Positions 19,308-28,465 of a DNA stretch of 64,000 bases are shown here, piece after piece. The position numbers were made by a program, and so were the translations under genes. The notes below the pieces were generated by a model, which made no database searches, was not told the origin of the DNA, and was given only the letters and a program-made list of their open reading frames with translations. The stretch is from Pontibacter qinzhouensis (GTDB lineage: Bacteria > Bacteroidota > Bacteroidia > Cytophagales > Hymenobacteraceae). Location: positions 1 through 64,000 of the forward strand of contig NZ_VRTY01000020.1 in the NCBI RefSeq assembly GCF_008017455.1, given 5' to 3'. How positions within the stretch are numbered: the stretch's first letter is position 1; each line of letters starts with the position of its first letter.

Positions 19308-20576
19308 TCAACGTTTACGGACTCCAAAATGCTTGTCGGCAAAATTCAGGTACTGCATCCAGTCGAACTCTGTTACATCGTGTTTGCCGGTGCGGATGTG
19401 GTAACCGATGCGGCCCTGAACAGACTGATTGAGTGGCGGGAAATCTGCTGCAGGCAAGCCTTCTGTGCCTAGAAAACGGTACACCGGATCAGCGGCTTTT
19501 GCTGCCAGAAATTCCCCGTAAGGGTCTGCTCCTCTGTCTTCCTCGGCACTGGCAATATAAAGTGGGCGAGGCGCTATAAGAGCCATTACCATGTGCTGGT
19601 CGAAGGGAAGAGCCTCTTCGTTTTTGTTGTACTTCTTAAAATTGGCAGCAAACCAATGCGGGTTGCCCCGAGTCAGCCGCTCCACATCTTCGCCATATTT
19701 TCTTTTAGACAAGGCCGCACCGCCGCCACCAGATTCGTTGCTGATGACCATGGCAAAACGCTCGTCGCGGGCTCCCGCCCACAAAGCAGCTTTACCCATT
19801 CTGGAGAAGCCGAAGAGCATCACCTTTTTCCCATCTACCTGCCGGTCTGTTTCCAGGTAATCGAGGGTACGGCTCAGGCCCCAGGCCCAGGCCGACATGG
19901 TGCTGAAATTATCGCCCCGATTTTGCAGCTCCGGGTACAGCGCGTGCACACCATTCTGAAAATTATCGTGTTTGTCAGGATCTATGTCATTGGCAAAAAC
20001 TGTGGCTACACCGTAACCTCGTTCCAAAATCAGTTCAATAGGCCAGCGGCTGGCCGTAGCTCCTCTCGATTTTTCGGTAGATATGTTGTTCACTACACCG
20101 GCACCGCCACCCCACACCCAGTTTGGCGATAGCTTTATGGCCGTATCGGTGTGCACCGCATGGTTTCCCTGGAAGTTGAGGCCCAGAAAAACCGGCACTT
20201 TTCCCTTCACCTGGTTGGGTAGGTATAGCAGGATATCCATTTTCGGACCATCTTGTCTGCCGGTGAAGTAAACTGTAATTTGTTTACGGGTTGCCTTGCC
20301 GTTAAGTGCTTGCGCATCCTGCTCAAAAACCTGAAATGTCATGTGTTCTGGCTTGCCGGGGGAGCGACCATACATCTCTTGTTCAAAAAGTTCAAGTATT
20401 TCAGCGCGTCGCTTTTTCTTCCATTGCCTCGTGTTTTTTACCTTGGTGCCATCCTCAAACACCAATGGATCGGGTAAAGCGTAAGGCTGCACCTTCTCCT
20501 CATCGAAGTTCTGAGCAGATGCAGGCAGTAAGGCGAGTACCGCTAACAGCAAAAGGAGAAGCTTTTTGTATGGCAT
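19308..20576 (-). CDS. CE15-type glucuronoyl esterase (alpha/beta hydrolase), secreted
   Basis: Enzymes of this family cleave esters of glucuronic or galacturonic acid in plant cell walls. A signal peptide (ending PASAQ) leads into an alpha/beta-hydrolase with the CE15 nucleophile motif GFSRMGK, the acid-region sequence SNESGGGGAA and a late His in the KHDVTEFDW segment. At 422 residues the length is typical. It converges with the pectate lyase, and ribB lies upstream on the same strand. It could instead act on pectin methyl esters; family placement is firmer than substrate. Confidence 0.85.
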   Translation of the reverse strand: MPYKKLLLLLLAVLALLPASAQNFDEEKVQPYALPDPLVFEDGTKVKNTRQWKKKRRAEILELFEQEMYGRSPGKPEHMTFQVFEQDAQALNGKATRKQITVYFTGRQDGPKMDILLYLPNQVKGKVPVFLGLNFQGNHAVHTDTAIKLSPNWVWGGGAGVVNNISTEKSRGATASRWPIELILERGYGVATVFANDIDPDKHDNFQNGVHALYPELQNRGDNFSTMSAWAWGLSRTLDYLETDRQVDGKKVMLFGFSRMGKAALWAGARDERFAMVISNESGGGGAALSKRKYGEDVERLTRGNPHWFAANFKKYNKNEEALPFDQHMVMALIAPRPLYIASAEEDRGADPYGEFLAAKAADPVYRFLGTEGLPAADFPPLNQSVQGRIGYHIRTGKHDVTEFDWMQYLNFADKHFGVRKR

Positions 20577-20602
20577 TAGAAAAGATTTGTGGATGGTACA
20601 AA

Positions 20603-20703
20603 CCTCATAGCGTCTTCCAGACCTGTGAGTGTTTCGATTGCGCAGTGCTCCATTTTTCTATGCAACCCCAGACATTCACAGGTCTGGAAGACACTGTGAG
20701 GTC
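20603..20703. repeat. Long inverted repeat, ACCTCAYAG family, copy 1
   Basis: Two 31-bp arms (20603-20633 and 20673-20703) are complementary at 28 of 31 positions, with a 39-bp spacer. A related element lies at 38372-38477. The left arm lies just upstream of the CE15 gene and the right arm abuts the ribB stop. Confidence 0.8.
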
Positions 20704-20708
20704 AGGTA

Positions 20709-21362
20709 CTACGCCAGCCCCTCATGTTTTTTCCGGTAGTCGATCAGGTCTTTGATGCTTACTAGTTTTAGGTTCAGCTTGTCTGCAATTTGGCGGAGTT
20801 CCGGCAGGCGGGCCATGGAGCCATCCTGGCTGAGTACTTCTACCAGCACACCAGAAGGTTTGAAACCTGCCAGACGAGCAAAATCTACGGTAGCCTCCGT
20901 ATGTCCGGGACGAGCCAACACACCGCCATTCCGGCTTTTGAGCGGAAAAATATGGCCTGGCGAACCGAGTTCTTCGGGCTTTGTGTTTGGGTCGATTAAC
21001 GCTTTAATCGTTTTGGAGCGATCTGAAGCGGAAATGCCGGTGGTACAGCCATGACCAATGAGGTCAACGGAAATGGTAAAGGCTGTTTCGTGCGAGGAAG
21101 TGTTGTTTTCGACCATCATCGGCAGTTCCAGCTTCTGGCAACGCTCTTCCGTTAGCGAAACACATATTAAACCACGGCCTTCTCTGGCCATAAAATTTAC
21201 GAGCGATGGCGTAATGCACTCCGAGGCGCAAATCATGTCGCCTTCATTCTCACGATCTTCGTCGTCTACTACAATTACTATTTTGCCGTCACGGATGTCG
21301 GCTATGGCTTCTTCAATGGTGTTCAATACAATTTGTCCAGTCTCTGGTTTATCCTGACCCAT
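20709..21362 (-). CDS. ribB: 3,4-dihydroxy-2-butanone-4-phosphate synthase
   Basis: The enzyme converts ribulose 5-phosphate to dihydroxybutanone phosphate and formate for riboflavin synthesis. The signature [16 protein letters not shown] lies near the start, with [12 protein letters not shown] and the closing [13 protein letters not shown] region. It is the stand-alone synthase of 217 residues without a GTP cyclohydrolase II half. I chose the ATG at 21362 (MGQDKPE); a longer frame from 21443 adds an unlike N-terminus. No FMN riboswitch is seen upstream. Placement among sugar genes looks incidental. Confidence 0.93.
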   Translation of the reverse strand: MGQDKPETGQIVLNTIEEAIADIRDGKIVIVVDDEDRENEGDMICASECITPSLVNFMAREGRGLICVSLTEERCQKLELPMMVENNTSSHETAFTISVDLIGHGCTTGISASDRSKTIKALIDPNTKPEELGSPGHIFPLKSRNGGVLARPGHTEATVDFARLAGFKPSGVLVEVLSQDGSMARLPELRQIADKLNLKLVSIKDLIDYRKKHEGLA

Positions 21363-21649
21363 TTTATAGGATTTTATGTCATACAAATTTACGCTTGCAC
21401 CGCTAGCTGGCGCACAATTGTAAATGTAAAACAAAATCAGCATCCTGCCACAATTTTGTAGTGTAGAGGTGCTGTTGGAGGAGCAGGTCTATATCCTAAT
21501 CATTTCCGCAGTAGCTAATTTCTGAAAATGTATTGCGGCAGGCGGCTACGAAGGTAACACATCTGCCAGGTGCACCCATTGACGATTTTTTGTGAAGGAA
21601 GGGGCCCTCGAAAAAGAGCGTTCAGCGAGTTCAAAATCGTCTTGATTTT

Positions 21650-21685
21650 ACTTGTTCTTTTTGAATCAAGACAAAAAGAACAAGT
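21650..21685. repeat. Hairpin repeat (ACTTGTTCTTTTTG)
   Basis: Perfect 14-bp arms 21650-21663 and 21672-21685 enclose an 8-nt loop. The TCTTGATT before it and AATCAAGA in the loop could pair instead, giving two alternative folds. Confidence 0.7.
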
Positions 21686-21784
21686 AAACAGGCAATGCAA
21701 CAGCTTCACACCGCTGTCAGAGCAGCAAAAGGAGCTATGGGAACTTAGACTAAACACTACCATTCGCGATTGCTTTCGGATCTC

Positions 21785-21810
21785 GCCCACAAGATCTTTC
21801 CAGGATGACA
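21785..21810 (+). repeat. GCCCACAAGATC...GGATGACA repeat, copy 1
   Basis: Shares GCCCACAAGATC and, a few bases later, AGGATGACA with 38622-38648. A short dispersed intergenic repeat of unknown role. Confidence 0.55.
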
Positions 21811-21882
21811 AAGTTGATAGGAGATAAGGCTTAACGAAAATCAGAAGAGGATAGTAGCGATTCTGGTTTAACAAACAGCAGC

Positions 21883-21940
21883 AATTATTCTAATGAAAAT
21901 GGCCTTCCAAAGGTAATTTTACCTCCGGAAGGCCAAGGGT
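21883..21940 (+). repeat. 57-bp intergenic repeat, copy 6
   Basis: 58 bp, AATTATTCTAATG to AAGGGT. This copy folds best: GGCCTTCC at 21901 pairs with GGAAGGCC at 21927, with a further 4-5 bp stem inside. The AAGGGT end lies 22 bp beyond the FGGY kinase stop. Confidence 0.85.
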
Positions 21941-21962
21941 AATTAAGGGCTACACCGACAAC

Positions 21963-23474
21963 TTAAACAGACAACTCCGCTTTAACAGGTACAGAACTGC
22001 CTACCGCTACTTGCCAGCCTTCATAATCACTTTTCACCTGCTCTGTCTGCTCACCAGGGCGTGTTACCACTTTGTCCTGGTTCAGGGTTTTCAAGTGATC
22101 GATGTCTTTATAAACGCCTGCTTTCAGGCCTGCCAGGTAGGCAGCACCCAGGGCAGAGATATCGGGCATGCGTTGTACGGCTACCGGTTTTTCGAGGAGG
22201 TCGGAGAGGAACTGCAGCACGAACTTGTTGGAGGTGAGGCCACCGTTTACATTCAGCTCCTGCAGCGCGATGCCAGTGTCCTGCTCCATCGCCGTAATCA
22301 CATCTTTTATCTGGTACGGAATCGACTCCAGTGCCGCCCGTACAAGATGGTTTTTGTTACAGCCAAAGGTAAGGCCGGTTATAGAAGCTTTGCGGCTCAT
22401 GTCCCAGTGCGGGGCTCCCAATCCGCTGAAGGCAGGCACCAGGTAAACGCCATTATTGTCGGCTACGGCACGCGCCATAGCTTCTGTTTCTTTGCTGTCG
22501 GATATCAGGCCGATTTCATTTTTTAGCCATTCAATGGTGGCACCACAAGTTACGATCACACCTTCCAGGGCATAATCTACACGCTCTTCGGTACTCCAGC
22601 AAATAGTCGTGACCATGCCTGTTTCGGAGCCCTGCGCTTTTTCGCCGATGTTCATAATAATAGAAGAACCTGTACCCATAGTAGCTTTTGCCGTACCCGG
22701 TGAAAAGCAACCTTCGCCAAAAGCAGCTGCATGCGAATCGCCGATCATGCTCGTAATCTGAATCGGTTGCGGAAACAGCCCGTTAAAATCTGATGCAGCA
22801 AAAAGATACGACGATGGCTTTGGCTCCGGCAGGTTCAGGTGCGACAGGTTGAAAACCTCTAGCAGTTCCTGGTCCCACTTCAGCTCCGCTAAATTAAAAA
22901 ACAGCGTGCGCGAGGCATTGGTATAGTCGGTGAAGTAGCTTTGGCCGTTGGTAAGTTTGTAGAGCAGCCAGGTGTCTATTGTCCCGAAATAGGCTTTGCC
23001 AGTGTCTACGGCTTCTCGTACGTTTGCTTCGTTTTCGTAAAGCCAGATCAGCTTGGAACCTGAAAAATAGGGATCTATAAGGAGGCCGGTTTTGGCTTTA
23101 ATCAGTGGTTCCAGTTGCTCTTCCTTTAGCCGCTCGCAAACAGCAACCGAGCGCTTGCACTGCCACACCACCGCATTGTAAAGAGGTTTCCCAGCCTCAT
23201 CCCACACCACAAAGGTTTCGCGCTGGTTCGATATGCCGCAGGCTTGTATGCTGCTCAACTCACCGCCGGATGCTGTAAAGTCCTGCAGGCACTTCTCCAC
23301 AGAGGCTAGCACGTTGCGGTAAATCTCCTGCGGGTCCTGCTCCACAAAGGCACCTTTATACTTAGATGCCAATGGCTCCGATGCTCTGGCTACAGCTGTT
23401 CCTGCTTCGTCGAAAATAATGGTTTTGGTGCTACTGGTGCCCTGGTCTACAGCCAGGATATATTTCTTATTCAT
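21963..23474 (-). CDS. FGGY-family carbohydrate kinase (glycerol-kinase-like)
   Basis: This ATP-dependent kinase has the two-domain actin-like fold of FGGY sugar kinases. The N-terminus has AVDQGTSSTKTIIFD, followed by GISNQRETFVVWD near residue 84; the C-terminal domain has VNGGLTSNKFVLQFLSDLL and DISALGAAYLAGL. It looks like glycerol kinase overall, but the usual GDQQAAL is replaced by GDSHAAAFG, so the substrate may be a keto-sugar. It lies last in the importer operon next to a DeoR-led isomerase and transketolase set. I infer phosphorylation of the pentulose or branched ketose made by the isomerase at 30339. Glycerol is the alternative. Confidence 0.85.
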   Translation of the reverse strand: MNKKYILAVDQGTSSTKTIIFDEAGTAVARASEPLASKYKGAFVEQDPQEIYRNVLASVEKCLQDFTASGGELSSIQACGISNQRETFVVWDEAGKPLYNAVVWQCKRSVAVCERLKEEQLEPLIKAKTGLLIDPYFSGSKLIWLYENEANVREAVDTGKAYFGTIDTWLLYKLTNGQSYFTDYTNASRTLFFNLAELKWDQELLEVFNLSHLNLPEPKPSSYLFAASDFNGLFPQPIQITSMIGDSHAAAFGEGCFSPGTAKATMGTGSSIIMNIGEKAQGSETGMVTTICWSTEERVDYALEGVIVTCGATIEWLKNEIGLISDSKETEAMARAVADNNGVYLVPAFSGLGAPHWDMSRKASITGLTFGCNKNHLVRAALESIPYQIKDVITAMEQDTGIALQELNVNGGLTSNKFVLQFLSDLLEKPVAVQRMPDISALGAAYLAGLKAGVYKDIDHLKTLNQDKVVTRPGEQTEQVKSDYEGWQVAVGSSVPVKAELSV

Positions 23475-23591
23475 AATGATTCTGTGAGAGGACGGAATTT
23501 AAAAGAATTATGTTAGAAAGCAGACACACATGTTATGGATTGCCATACAGGTATTTATCATCAGAATAGTCCTGATACTTGCGTCCTGTTT

Positions 23592-24632
23592 TTATTCTCC
23601 TTTTGAATTTGCTTTATCAATAATAACTGCCAGGAGTATGACAAAGCCTTTTACTACCTGCTGCCAGAACGGCGACACATCGAGCAATACCAGGCCGTTG
23701 TTCAGCACCCCGATAATAATAGCACCGAGTACCGTACCCATAATCGTGCCTCTGCCACCCGAAAGCGAAGTGCCACCAATTACCACCGCTGCAATGGCAT
23801 CCAGCTCGTAGCTCATACCGGCGTTTGGTTGCGCTGAATCGAGTCGGGAAGTAACAATTAAGCCGCCAATGGCAGCCAGGCCACCTGCAATAGAGTAAAC
23901 AATTATTTTAATTCGGTTTATGTTGATGCCAGAGAGTCGGGCGGCACTTTCATTACCGCCAATGGCGTAGATGTAGCGACCCAGCCTTGTTTTTTTTGTA
24001 ACGATAACAGCTGCCAGCACAATAATACCAGAGATCCAGACAGGAAGCGGAATACCTAAAAACCAGCCGGTGCCGAGGTACGAGAAGGTTTCGCCGAGGT
24101 TGGAGATCGGGAAGCCTTCGGTCCAGAGCATGGTGAGGCCGCGCGCAATCGTGAGCATAGCCAGTGTAGCTACAAAGGGAGGAACTTTAAATTTGGTGAT
24201 CGTCCAGCCGTTAAAAGCGCCCAGGGCAGTACCCGTGAGCATGCCTGCCAGTATGGCTCCCAAAACAGTAAACCCGATAAACATATCAAGTGCCGGAATC
24301 TCCAGTCCAAATTTGAGCAGACCCGCTGTAATAGCACCGCAAAGTGCCAGAATAGAGCCCACCGACAAATCGATGCCAGCCGTGAGTACGACCAGCGTCA
24401 TGCCCACCGAAATGCAGATGTTCACGGAGATCTGCCGCATTACGTTCCAGCCGTTGGCTACAGTAAAAAACTTATCTGACAGCAGCCCGATAACCAGGCA
24501 CAGCATAAACAGTGCGATCAGCGACTGAAACTTGACCAGGTGTTGCTTGTACTGGGTTGCGCCTGCCGGGGCTTTTGTAGAGGAAGTACCTTTTTTCTCC
24601 TTCTTCTCTTCCATATATACTTCTGGGCTCAT
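23592..24632 (-). CDS. RbsC-type sugar ABC transporter permease
   Basis: An inner-membrane permease of the ribose/xylose/galactose class, with about nine membrane helices. The family motif GIDLSVGSILAL lies near residue 98 and AVVIGGTSLSGGRG near 275. A charged cytoplasmic N-terminal stretch of about 35 residues precedes the first helix, longer than in RbsC; ATG at 24614 would shorten it by six residues. It lies 10 bp after the ATPase gene, so the two are co-transcribed. Confidence 0.93.
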   Translation of the reverse strand: MSPEVYMEEKKEKKGTSSTKAPAGATQYKQHLVKFQSLIALFMLCLVIGLLSDKFFTVANGWNVMRQISVNICISVGMTLVVLTAGIDLSVGSILALCGAITAGLLKFGLEIPALDMFIGFTVLGAILAGMLTGTALGAFNGWTITKFKVPPFVATLAMLTIARGLTMLWTEGFPISNLGETFSYLGTGWFLGIPLPVWISGIIVLAAVIVTKKTRLGRYIYAIGGNESAARLSGININRIKIIVYSIAGGLAAIGGLIVTSRLDSAQPNAGMSYELDAIAAVVIGGTSLSGGRGTIMGTVLGAIIIGVLNNGLVLLDVSPFWQQVVKGFVILLAVIIDKANSKGE

Positions 24633-24642
24633 AAGGGCTTTG

Positions 24643-26148
24643 TTAAATAGTTTTTGGAATAGCCGCTTTCAGGATGCTGTCTTCGGTGGCTTCATCTACA
24701 GGCAATTCGGCTGTCAGGCAACCTTCTGCCATCACCAGTATGCGATCGGAGAGGGCCAGTATTTCGGGCAGCTCCGACGATACCACAATAATGCCTAAAC
24801 CGGCATCGGCCAGGGCTTGTATTAGTTTATAGATTTCGTTTTTGGCGTTAATGTCGATACCGCGGGTAGGTTCATCGAGGAGCAGCACCTTGGGTTTGGT
24901 AGCGAGCCATTTGGCAATCACGATTTTCTGTTGGTTACCGCCGCTCAGGTTCTTGGCAGCCTGTGCACTAGACGAGGTTTTAATGCGAAGTTCCTCAATG
25001 TACTTGTCGGCCAGGTTGCATTCTTTGCTGTCGTTGAGCATGCCCATGTCTTCCATGCTCTCGAGCGTGGTCAGGCAGATGTTTGTTTTTACATCCAGCC
25101 CCAGCACCAGGCCATCTTTTTTGCGGTCTTCGGGCACCAGCGCTATCCCGGATTTAATGGCGTAGGCCGGCGATTTAAAGTGCACTTCCTGCTGCTCCAC
25201 ACACATGCGGCCGCTTATTTGCTTGCCGTGTAGCCCAAAAATAGTTTCCAGCAGTTCTGTTCTACCAGCGCCCATCAACCCAAAAATACCCACAATCTCG
25301 CCTCGGCCCAGGCTAAACGATACATTCTTGAGCAGGTTCTCCTGTGGTCTGGTGGGGTGTTTCAGGCAGAGATCCTCTACTTTCAGCACCTCCTGCTTCT
25401 GCTTGCAGCAAGGGGTTTTGCGCATGAGGGTAATGCCACGGCCCACCATTTTCTGAATAATCCGGTCGTGGGTCATGCCGGCCATGTCGCCCGACTCTAT
25501 GGTTTTGCCATCGCGGAGCACAATGTAGCGGTCGGCAATTTTAAAGAGTTCGTCCAGCTTATGCGAAATGTAGACAATGGCTTTGTTTTCGCGTCGCAGG
25601 TCGTTAATGATCTCAAACAGCACTTCCACTTCACTCTCACTGATGGCGGAAGTCGGTTCGTCCATAATAATAACTTCGGAGTCGAGGAGCAGGGCTTTGG
25701 CAATTTCTACTACCTGCTGTTGCCCCACCTTCAGCTCATGTACCAGCGTGTCGGGTGCTACATCGAGCTTTAGTTTGCGGAGCAGCTTTTCGGTTTGATG
25801 GCGCATGGCTTTAGCATCGAGGGTGCCCCAGGCTGTCTCCAGTTCGCGGCCCAGAAAAATATTTTCGGTAATGCTGAGATAAGGGATCAGGTTAAGCTCC
25901 TGGTGAATGATAGCAATGCCAGACTCCTGCGCCTCGCGTGGATTGGAGAAGCTGACGGTGTTGCCTTTGTACACGATGCGGCCTTCGTAATCGGGGTAAA
26001 CGCCAGAAAGTATTTTCATGAGCGTAGACTTACCGGCACCGTTCTCGCCTATAATTGCGGTTACTTTTCCGAAATGAAGCTCCATGTTCACTTGGTCCAG
26101 TGCCACCACACCGGAAAAGCGTTTCGTTATGTTTTCTGCAACTAGCAC
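24643..26148 (-). CDS. RbsA-type sugar ABC transporter ATPase (two nucleotide-binding domains)
   Basis: The protein powers sugar import and carries two fused ABC domains. The first has GENGAGKST, a degenerate signature VGQQQVVEIAKAL and IIMDEPTSAI. The second has the atypical Walker A GLMGAGRTE, the canonical signature LSGGNQQKI and LLLDEPTRGID, which is the normal asymmetric RbsA pattern. I chose GTG at 26148, giving 501 residues, the same as the E. coli protein; the frame is open to 26274, but that stretch does not resemble the family. The permease follows directly. Confidence 0.92.
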   Translation of the reverse strand: MLVAENITKRFSGVVALDQVNMELHFGKVTAIIGENGAGKSTLMKILSGVYPDYEGRIVYKGNTVSFSNPREAQESGIAIIHQELNLIPYLSITENIFLGRELETAWGTLDAKAMRHQTEKLLRKLKLDVAPDTLVHELKVGQQQVVEIAKALLLDSEVIIMDEPTSAISESEVEVLFEIINDLRRENKAIVYISHKLDELFKIADRYIVLRDGKTIESGDMAGMTHDRIIQKMVGRGITLMRKTPCCKQKQEVLKVEDLCLKHPTRPQENLLKNVSFSLGRGEIVGIFGLMGAGRTELLETIFGLHGKQISGRMCVEQQEVHFKSPAYAIKSGIALVPEDRKKDGLVLGLDVKTNICLTTLESMEDMGMLNDSKECNLADKYIEELRIKTSSSAQAAKNLSGGNQQKIVIAKWLATKPKVLLLDEPTRGIDINAKNEIYKLIQALADAGLGIIVVSSELPEILALSDRILVMAEGCLTAELPVDEATEDSILKAAIPKTI

Positions 26149-26305
26149 AATGTAGGTTGGTTTTTTAATAAGACATAAGACACAGGATTTTTTTGAAGCT
26201 GGAAGTTCTGTAAGCATGAAATGTCTGTTTTCTATTTCAGAAAGAAGCTTGAGAAATCCCGGCAGAATTGGCATGAGCGGGACGACTGAGCCAGCCGGAT
26301 AATTT

Positions 26306-26950
26306 CTAATTTGGCGAAGCGCCCACCAGTTCCAGCGAAACCGGCATCACCTCTATCTCGTCGAGGCGAAGGTGCTCCTGGTTCAGTTCGATCGCGCCCA
26401 CAAACTGCACCTGCTGCCCTTTCTTAGCATTAGCTTTGAAAGGCGGCACCACCTCCGTTCTGATTTTTTTGTTTAGCTCTTCCGACACACTGTTCAGGTG
26501 CATTGTGCTGGTAAAGTCGGTTAAGTCGATCAGGCCCTGCGCGTCTCGTACGGCATTGCCATACACAAACTCGGTTTCAATTTTAACGGGTTGCTGCCCC
26601 TCTTCTGACGTTGCCACAACTGTTACTGTATTTTCGCCTACCGCTGTTATTTCACCTTCTCCTTTAACCAGAAAGTACCGGATATTTCCGATGCCGAGCG
26701 CGTGGGAGTGGCTGGTGAAAGCCGCTGCTTTGTCGGCTTTTAGCAGCGAGATAAGGGCGTTTATTTCTACTGCCTGGTTTAAGCCGGGCGTGAGTTTGGT
26801 GTTCCAGAATTTATTGGCATAGGTAGCGGCATCGAACTGATCTGATGCCGGGGATGCTTTTACTTCGCTCAGGCTTTTGAAGTAGACGGAGTTATAGGCC
26901 AGCACCAGCGCTACCAGCAGCATAATGCCGTATTTAATGCTCTTCTTCAT
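26306..26950 (-). CDS. DUF2291-family membrane-anchored periplasmic protein
   Basis: One N-terminal membrane segment (about residues 8-25) is followed by a roughly 185-residue periplasmic domain of the DUF2291 family, usually encoded with RbsABC-type importers. It has no lipobox, so it appears anchored by an uncleaved helix. It lies 7 bp after the binding-protein gene and before the ATPase, so it probably works with this importer. Its biochemical role is unknown to me. Confidence 0.82.
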   Translation of the reverse strand: MKKSIKYGIMLLVALVLAYNSVYFKSLSEVKASPASDQFDAATYANKFWNTKLTPGLNQAVEINALISLLKADKAAAFTSHSHALGIGNIRYFLVKGEGEITAVGENTVTVVATSEEGQQPVKIETEFVYGNAVRDAQGLIDLTDFTSTMHLNSVSEELNKKIRTEVVPPFKANAKKGQQVQFVGAIELNQEHLRLDEIEVMPVSLELVGASPN

Positions 26951-26957
26951 CTTCTTT

Positions 26958-27905
26958 TTATTTTGTAGCCAGGTAATCTTTCACGTTGTCCTGTTTCACG
27001 AGCTCCACGGCCACCGGCATTTTCTGTGGAAAATCGCGTTTGCCTTTAAAATACTCATCGGCATAGGTCGCGGCCGTCTGCGCCATTACCACCGGGTATT
27101 GCATACCGGTAGCCGCTATTTTACCATCGTTTATAGATTTAATTACATCGTCGGCACCATCAAACCCGAACACCTGTACCCTGTCGGCTATGCCTGCTGC
27201 CACTACCGCCTGGTACGCGCCCATGGCCATGGCATCGTTTCCGCAAAACACAGCATCAATGTCGGGGTGAGCCTGCAGCACCGACTCCAGCACCTCCATG
27301 GCTTTGTTCCTGTCGAAATCTGCGCTTTGCTGAGCCACCATTTTCAGGTCTGGGTAATTGTCGACCACGCTATGGAAACCTTTGGAGCGGCTCCAGGTAT
27401 TGTTGTCGCCAACCAGGCCCAGGATTTCTACATACTTGCCTTTTTTGTTCATTTTCTGCACAAAGTATTTGCCCATAGCCACGCAACCGGAGTAGCTGTC
27501 GGAGAGAATTTGGGAGGTGGCGGCTTCGGTGGAGTTTACTTCACGGTCCATGCAAAATACGGGTACGTCGGCAGCTTTGGCCTTCATCACATTCGAGACG
27601 GAACCGTCGGCATCGGTGGGGTTAAAAAGAATGGCATCGTAACCGGAGGCAATGGCGTTTTCGAAATGGTCTGCCTCTAGTGCCGTGTTGTTCTGCGAAT
27701 CGAAGATTTTGGCTTCGTAGCCTAGTTCTCTTGCCTGGGCTGCCGCGCTTTCGCCGAGTACCACAAACCAGGGGTTGTTGAGTGTTGAAATAATAACGGC
27801 CACTTTTTTGGGCTCGTCTGCATCGGCTTTGCCGGAGCAGCCTGCCAGCAGCAGCACTCCGAACAGTAGGAGCAACACCGGTATTTTAGTTAAGTATCTT
27901 GCCAT
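26958..27905 (-). CDS. RbsB-type sugar-binding lipoprotein of ABC importer
   Basis: This periplasmic binding protein of the ribose class has a signal ending in lipobox LLAGC, so it is lipid-anchored to the membrane. VAVIISTLNNPWFVVLGE opens the first lobe; DAILFNPTDADGS and AVFCGNDAMAMGAYQAV are typical of pentose and hexose binders. I chose the ATG at 27905, directly before the signal; a longer frame to 27965 exists. It is first in an operon of binding protein, DUF2291, ATPase, permease and kinase. A dyad like those upstream of susC 2 lies about 90 bp before it. Confidence 0.92.
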   Translation of the reverse strand: MARYLTKIPVLLLLFGVLLLAGCSGKADADEPKKVAVIISTLNNPWFVVLGESAAAQARELGYEAKIFDSQNNTALEADHFENAIASGYDAILFNPTDADGSVSNVMKAKAADVPVFCMDREVNSTEAATSQILSDSYSGCVAMGKYFVQKMNKKGKYVEILGLVGDNNTWSRSKGFHSVVDNYPDLKMVAQQSADFDRNKAMEVLESVLQAHPDIDAVFCGNDAMAMGAYQAVVAAGIADRVQVFGFDGADDVIKSINDGKIAATGMQYPVVMAQTAATYADEYFKGKRDFPQKMPVAVELVKQDNVKDYLATK

Positions 27906-27991
27906 AGCGAAATTTCTGGTTTTTTGGCTCCTCGTGATTTTTGCCCTCTTTTTTATCTTCAACAAGTAAGGGTATTGTGTTAGTGGCTTTG

Positions 27992-28005
27992 AACTAACAT
28001 TTGTT
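27992..28005. promoter_or_regulatory. Candidate operator dyad, site D (AACTAACATTTGTT)
   Basis: One base differs from the perfect AACTAACATTAGTT palindrome at 33209. It lies 87 bp before the sugar-binding protein start. An additional half-site TGTTAGT lies at 27978-27984. Confidence 0.45.
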
Positions 28006-28250
28006 TAAAATAAAGCATAAAAAAGAAGCTTTCAAATATTTACATATAAATAAAGATTTTATTTTTAAATAATGAAGGTTTGTGAAGTATTCTCATGCAG
28101 GTTGTGCGGTGACTGTAGGCATGAATAATTATTCTTCTGCTTCCTTCCTGATTTTAATTCTGTAGGTTTATGTGGGCCAGGGGCAAAAAGTTTAAGTTCG
28201 CATAGTTGCTGTTCTCTCATTGACTGCATTAGCAAATTCCAATTTGCTTA

Positions 28251-28307
28251 AATTATTCTAATGATTTTGCCCTTCCAGAGGCTTTTTGGGGTAAGGCAAT
28301 TAAGGGT
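28251..28307 (+). repeat. 57-bp intergenic repeat, copy 7
   Basis: 57 bp, AATTATTCTAATG to AAGGGT. It is in tandem with copy 8, 101 bp apart, in the same orientation. Confidence 0.85.
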
Positions 28308-28352
28308 AAAAATCATTCTTTCAGATACCCATTTAAAGCATATCCCAAACAA

Positions 28353-28408
28353 CCATTTAACAATTAAACCATTAAGCAATTAACAGTCAGTAATCAACAA
28401 CCAAATCA
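28353..28408 (+). repeat. A-rich CCATTTAACAATTAA tract joined to repeat copy 8
   Basis: Low-complexity tract of CATTTAACAATTAA- and ATCAACAACCA-like units ending exactly where the 57-bp repeat begins. Similar tracts precede copies 11 and 17, and copy 16 on the other strand. Confidence 0.55.
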
Positions 28409-28465
28409 AATTATTCCAATGAAAACGCCCTTCCAAAGGCAAAAGCCTGTAAAATTGTCAAGGGT
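28409..28465 (+). repeat. 57-bp intergenic repeat, copy 8 (overlaps a stop codon)
   Basis: 57 bp, AATTATTCCAATG to AAGGGT. The minus-strand transketolase ends in AACCCTTGA, so its stop codon TGA lies inside the conserved end motif of the element. Confidence 0.85.

Larger units (their letters stand above)
21363..21962. other. Repeat-rich intergenic region
   Basis: No real gene is seen; small frames here have repeat-derived composition. It contains a perfect 14-bp hairpin at 21650-21685, a GCCCACAAGATC repeat at 21785-21810 and 57-bp repeat copy 6. Confidence 0.6.
27906..28457. other. Intergenic region between transketolase and binding-protein genes
   Basis: No gene is seen. It holds a dyad upstream of the binding-protein gene, 57-bp repeat copies 7 and 8 in tandem, and an A-rich AACAATTAA tract joined to copy 8. 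The importer operon may have its own promoter here. Confidence 0.6.

Noticed and set aside
21363-21480. FMN riboswitch before ribB
   Set aside because: I found none of the conserved RFN element features in the leader.
21570-21827. 85-codon frame starting MHPLTIF
   Set aside because: It runs across hairpin and GCCCACAAG repeat sequence, so it is repeat-derived.
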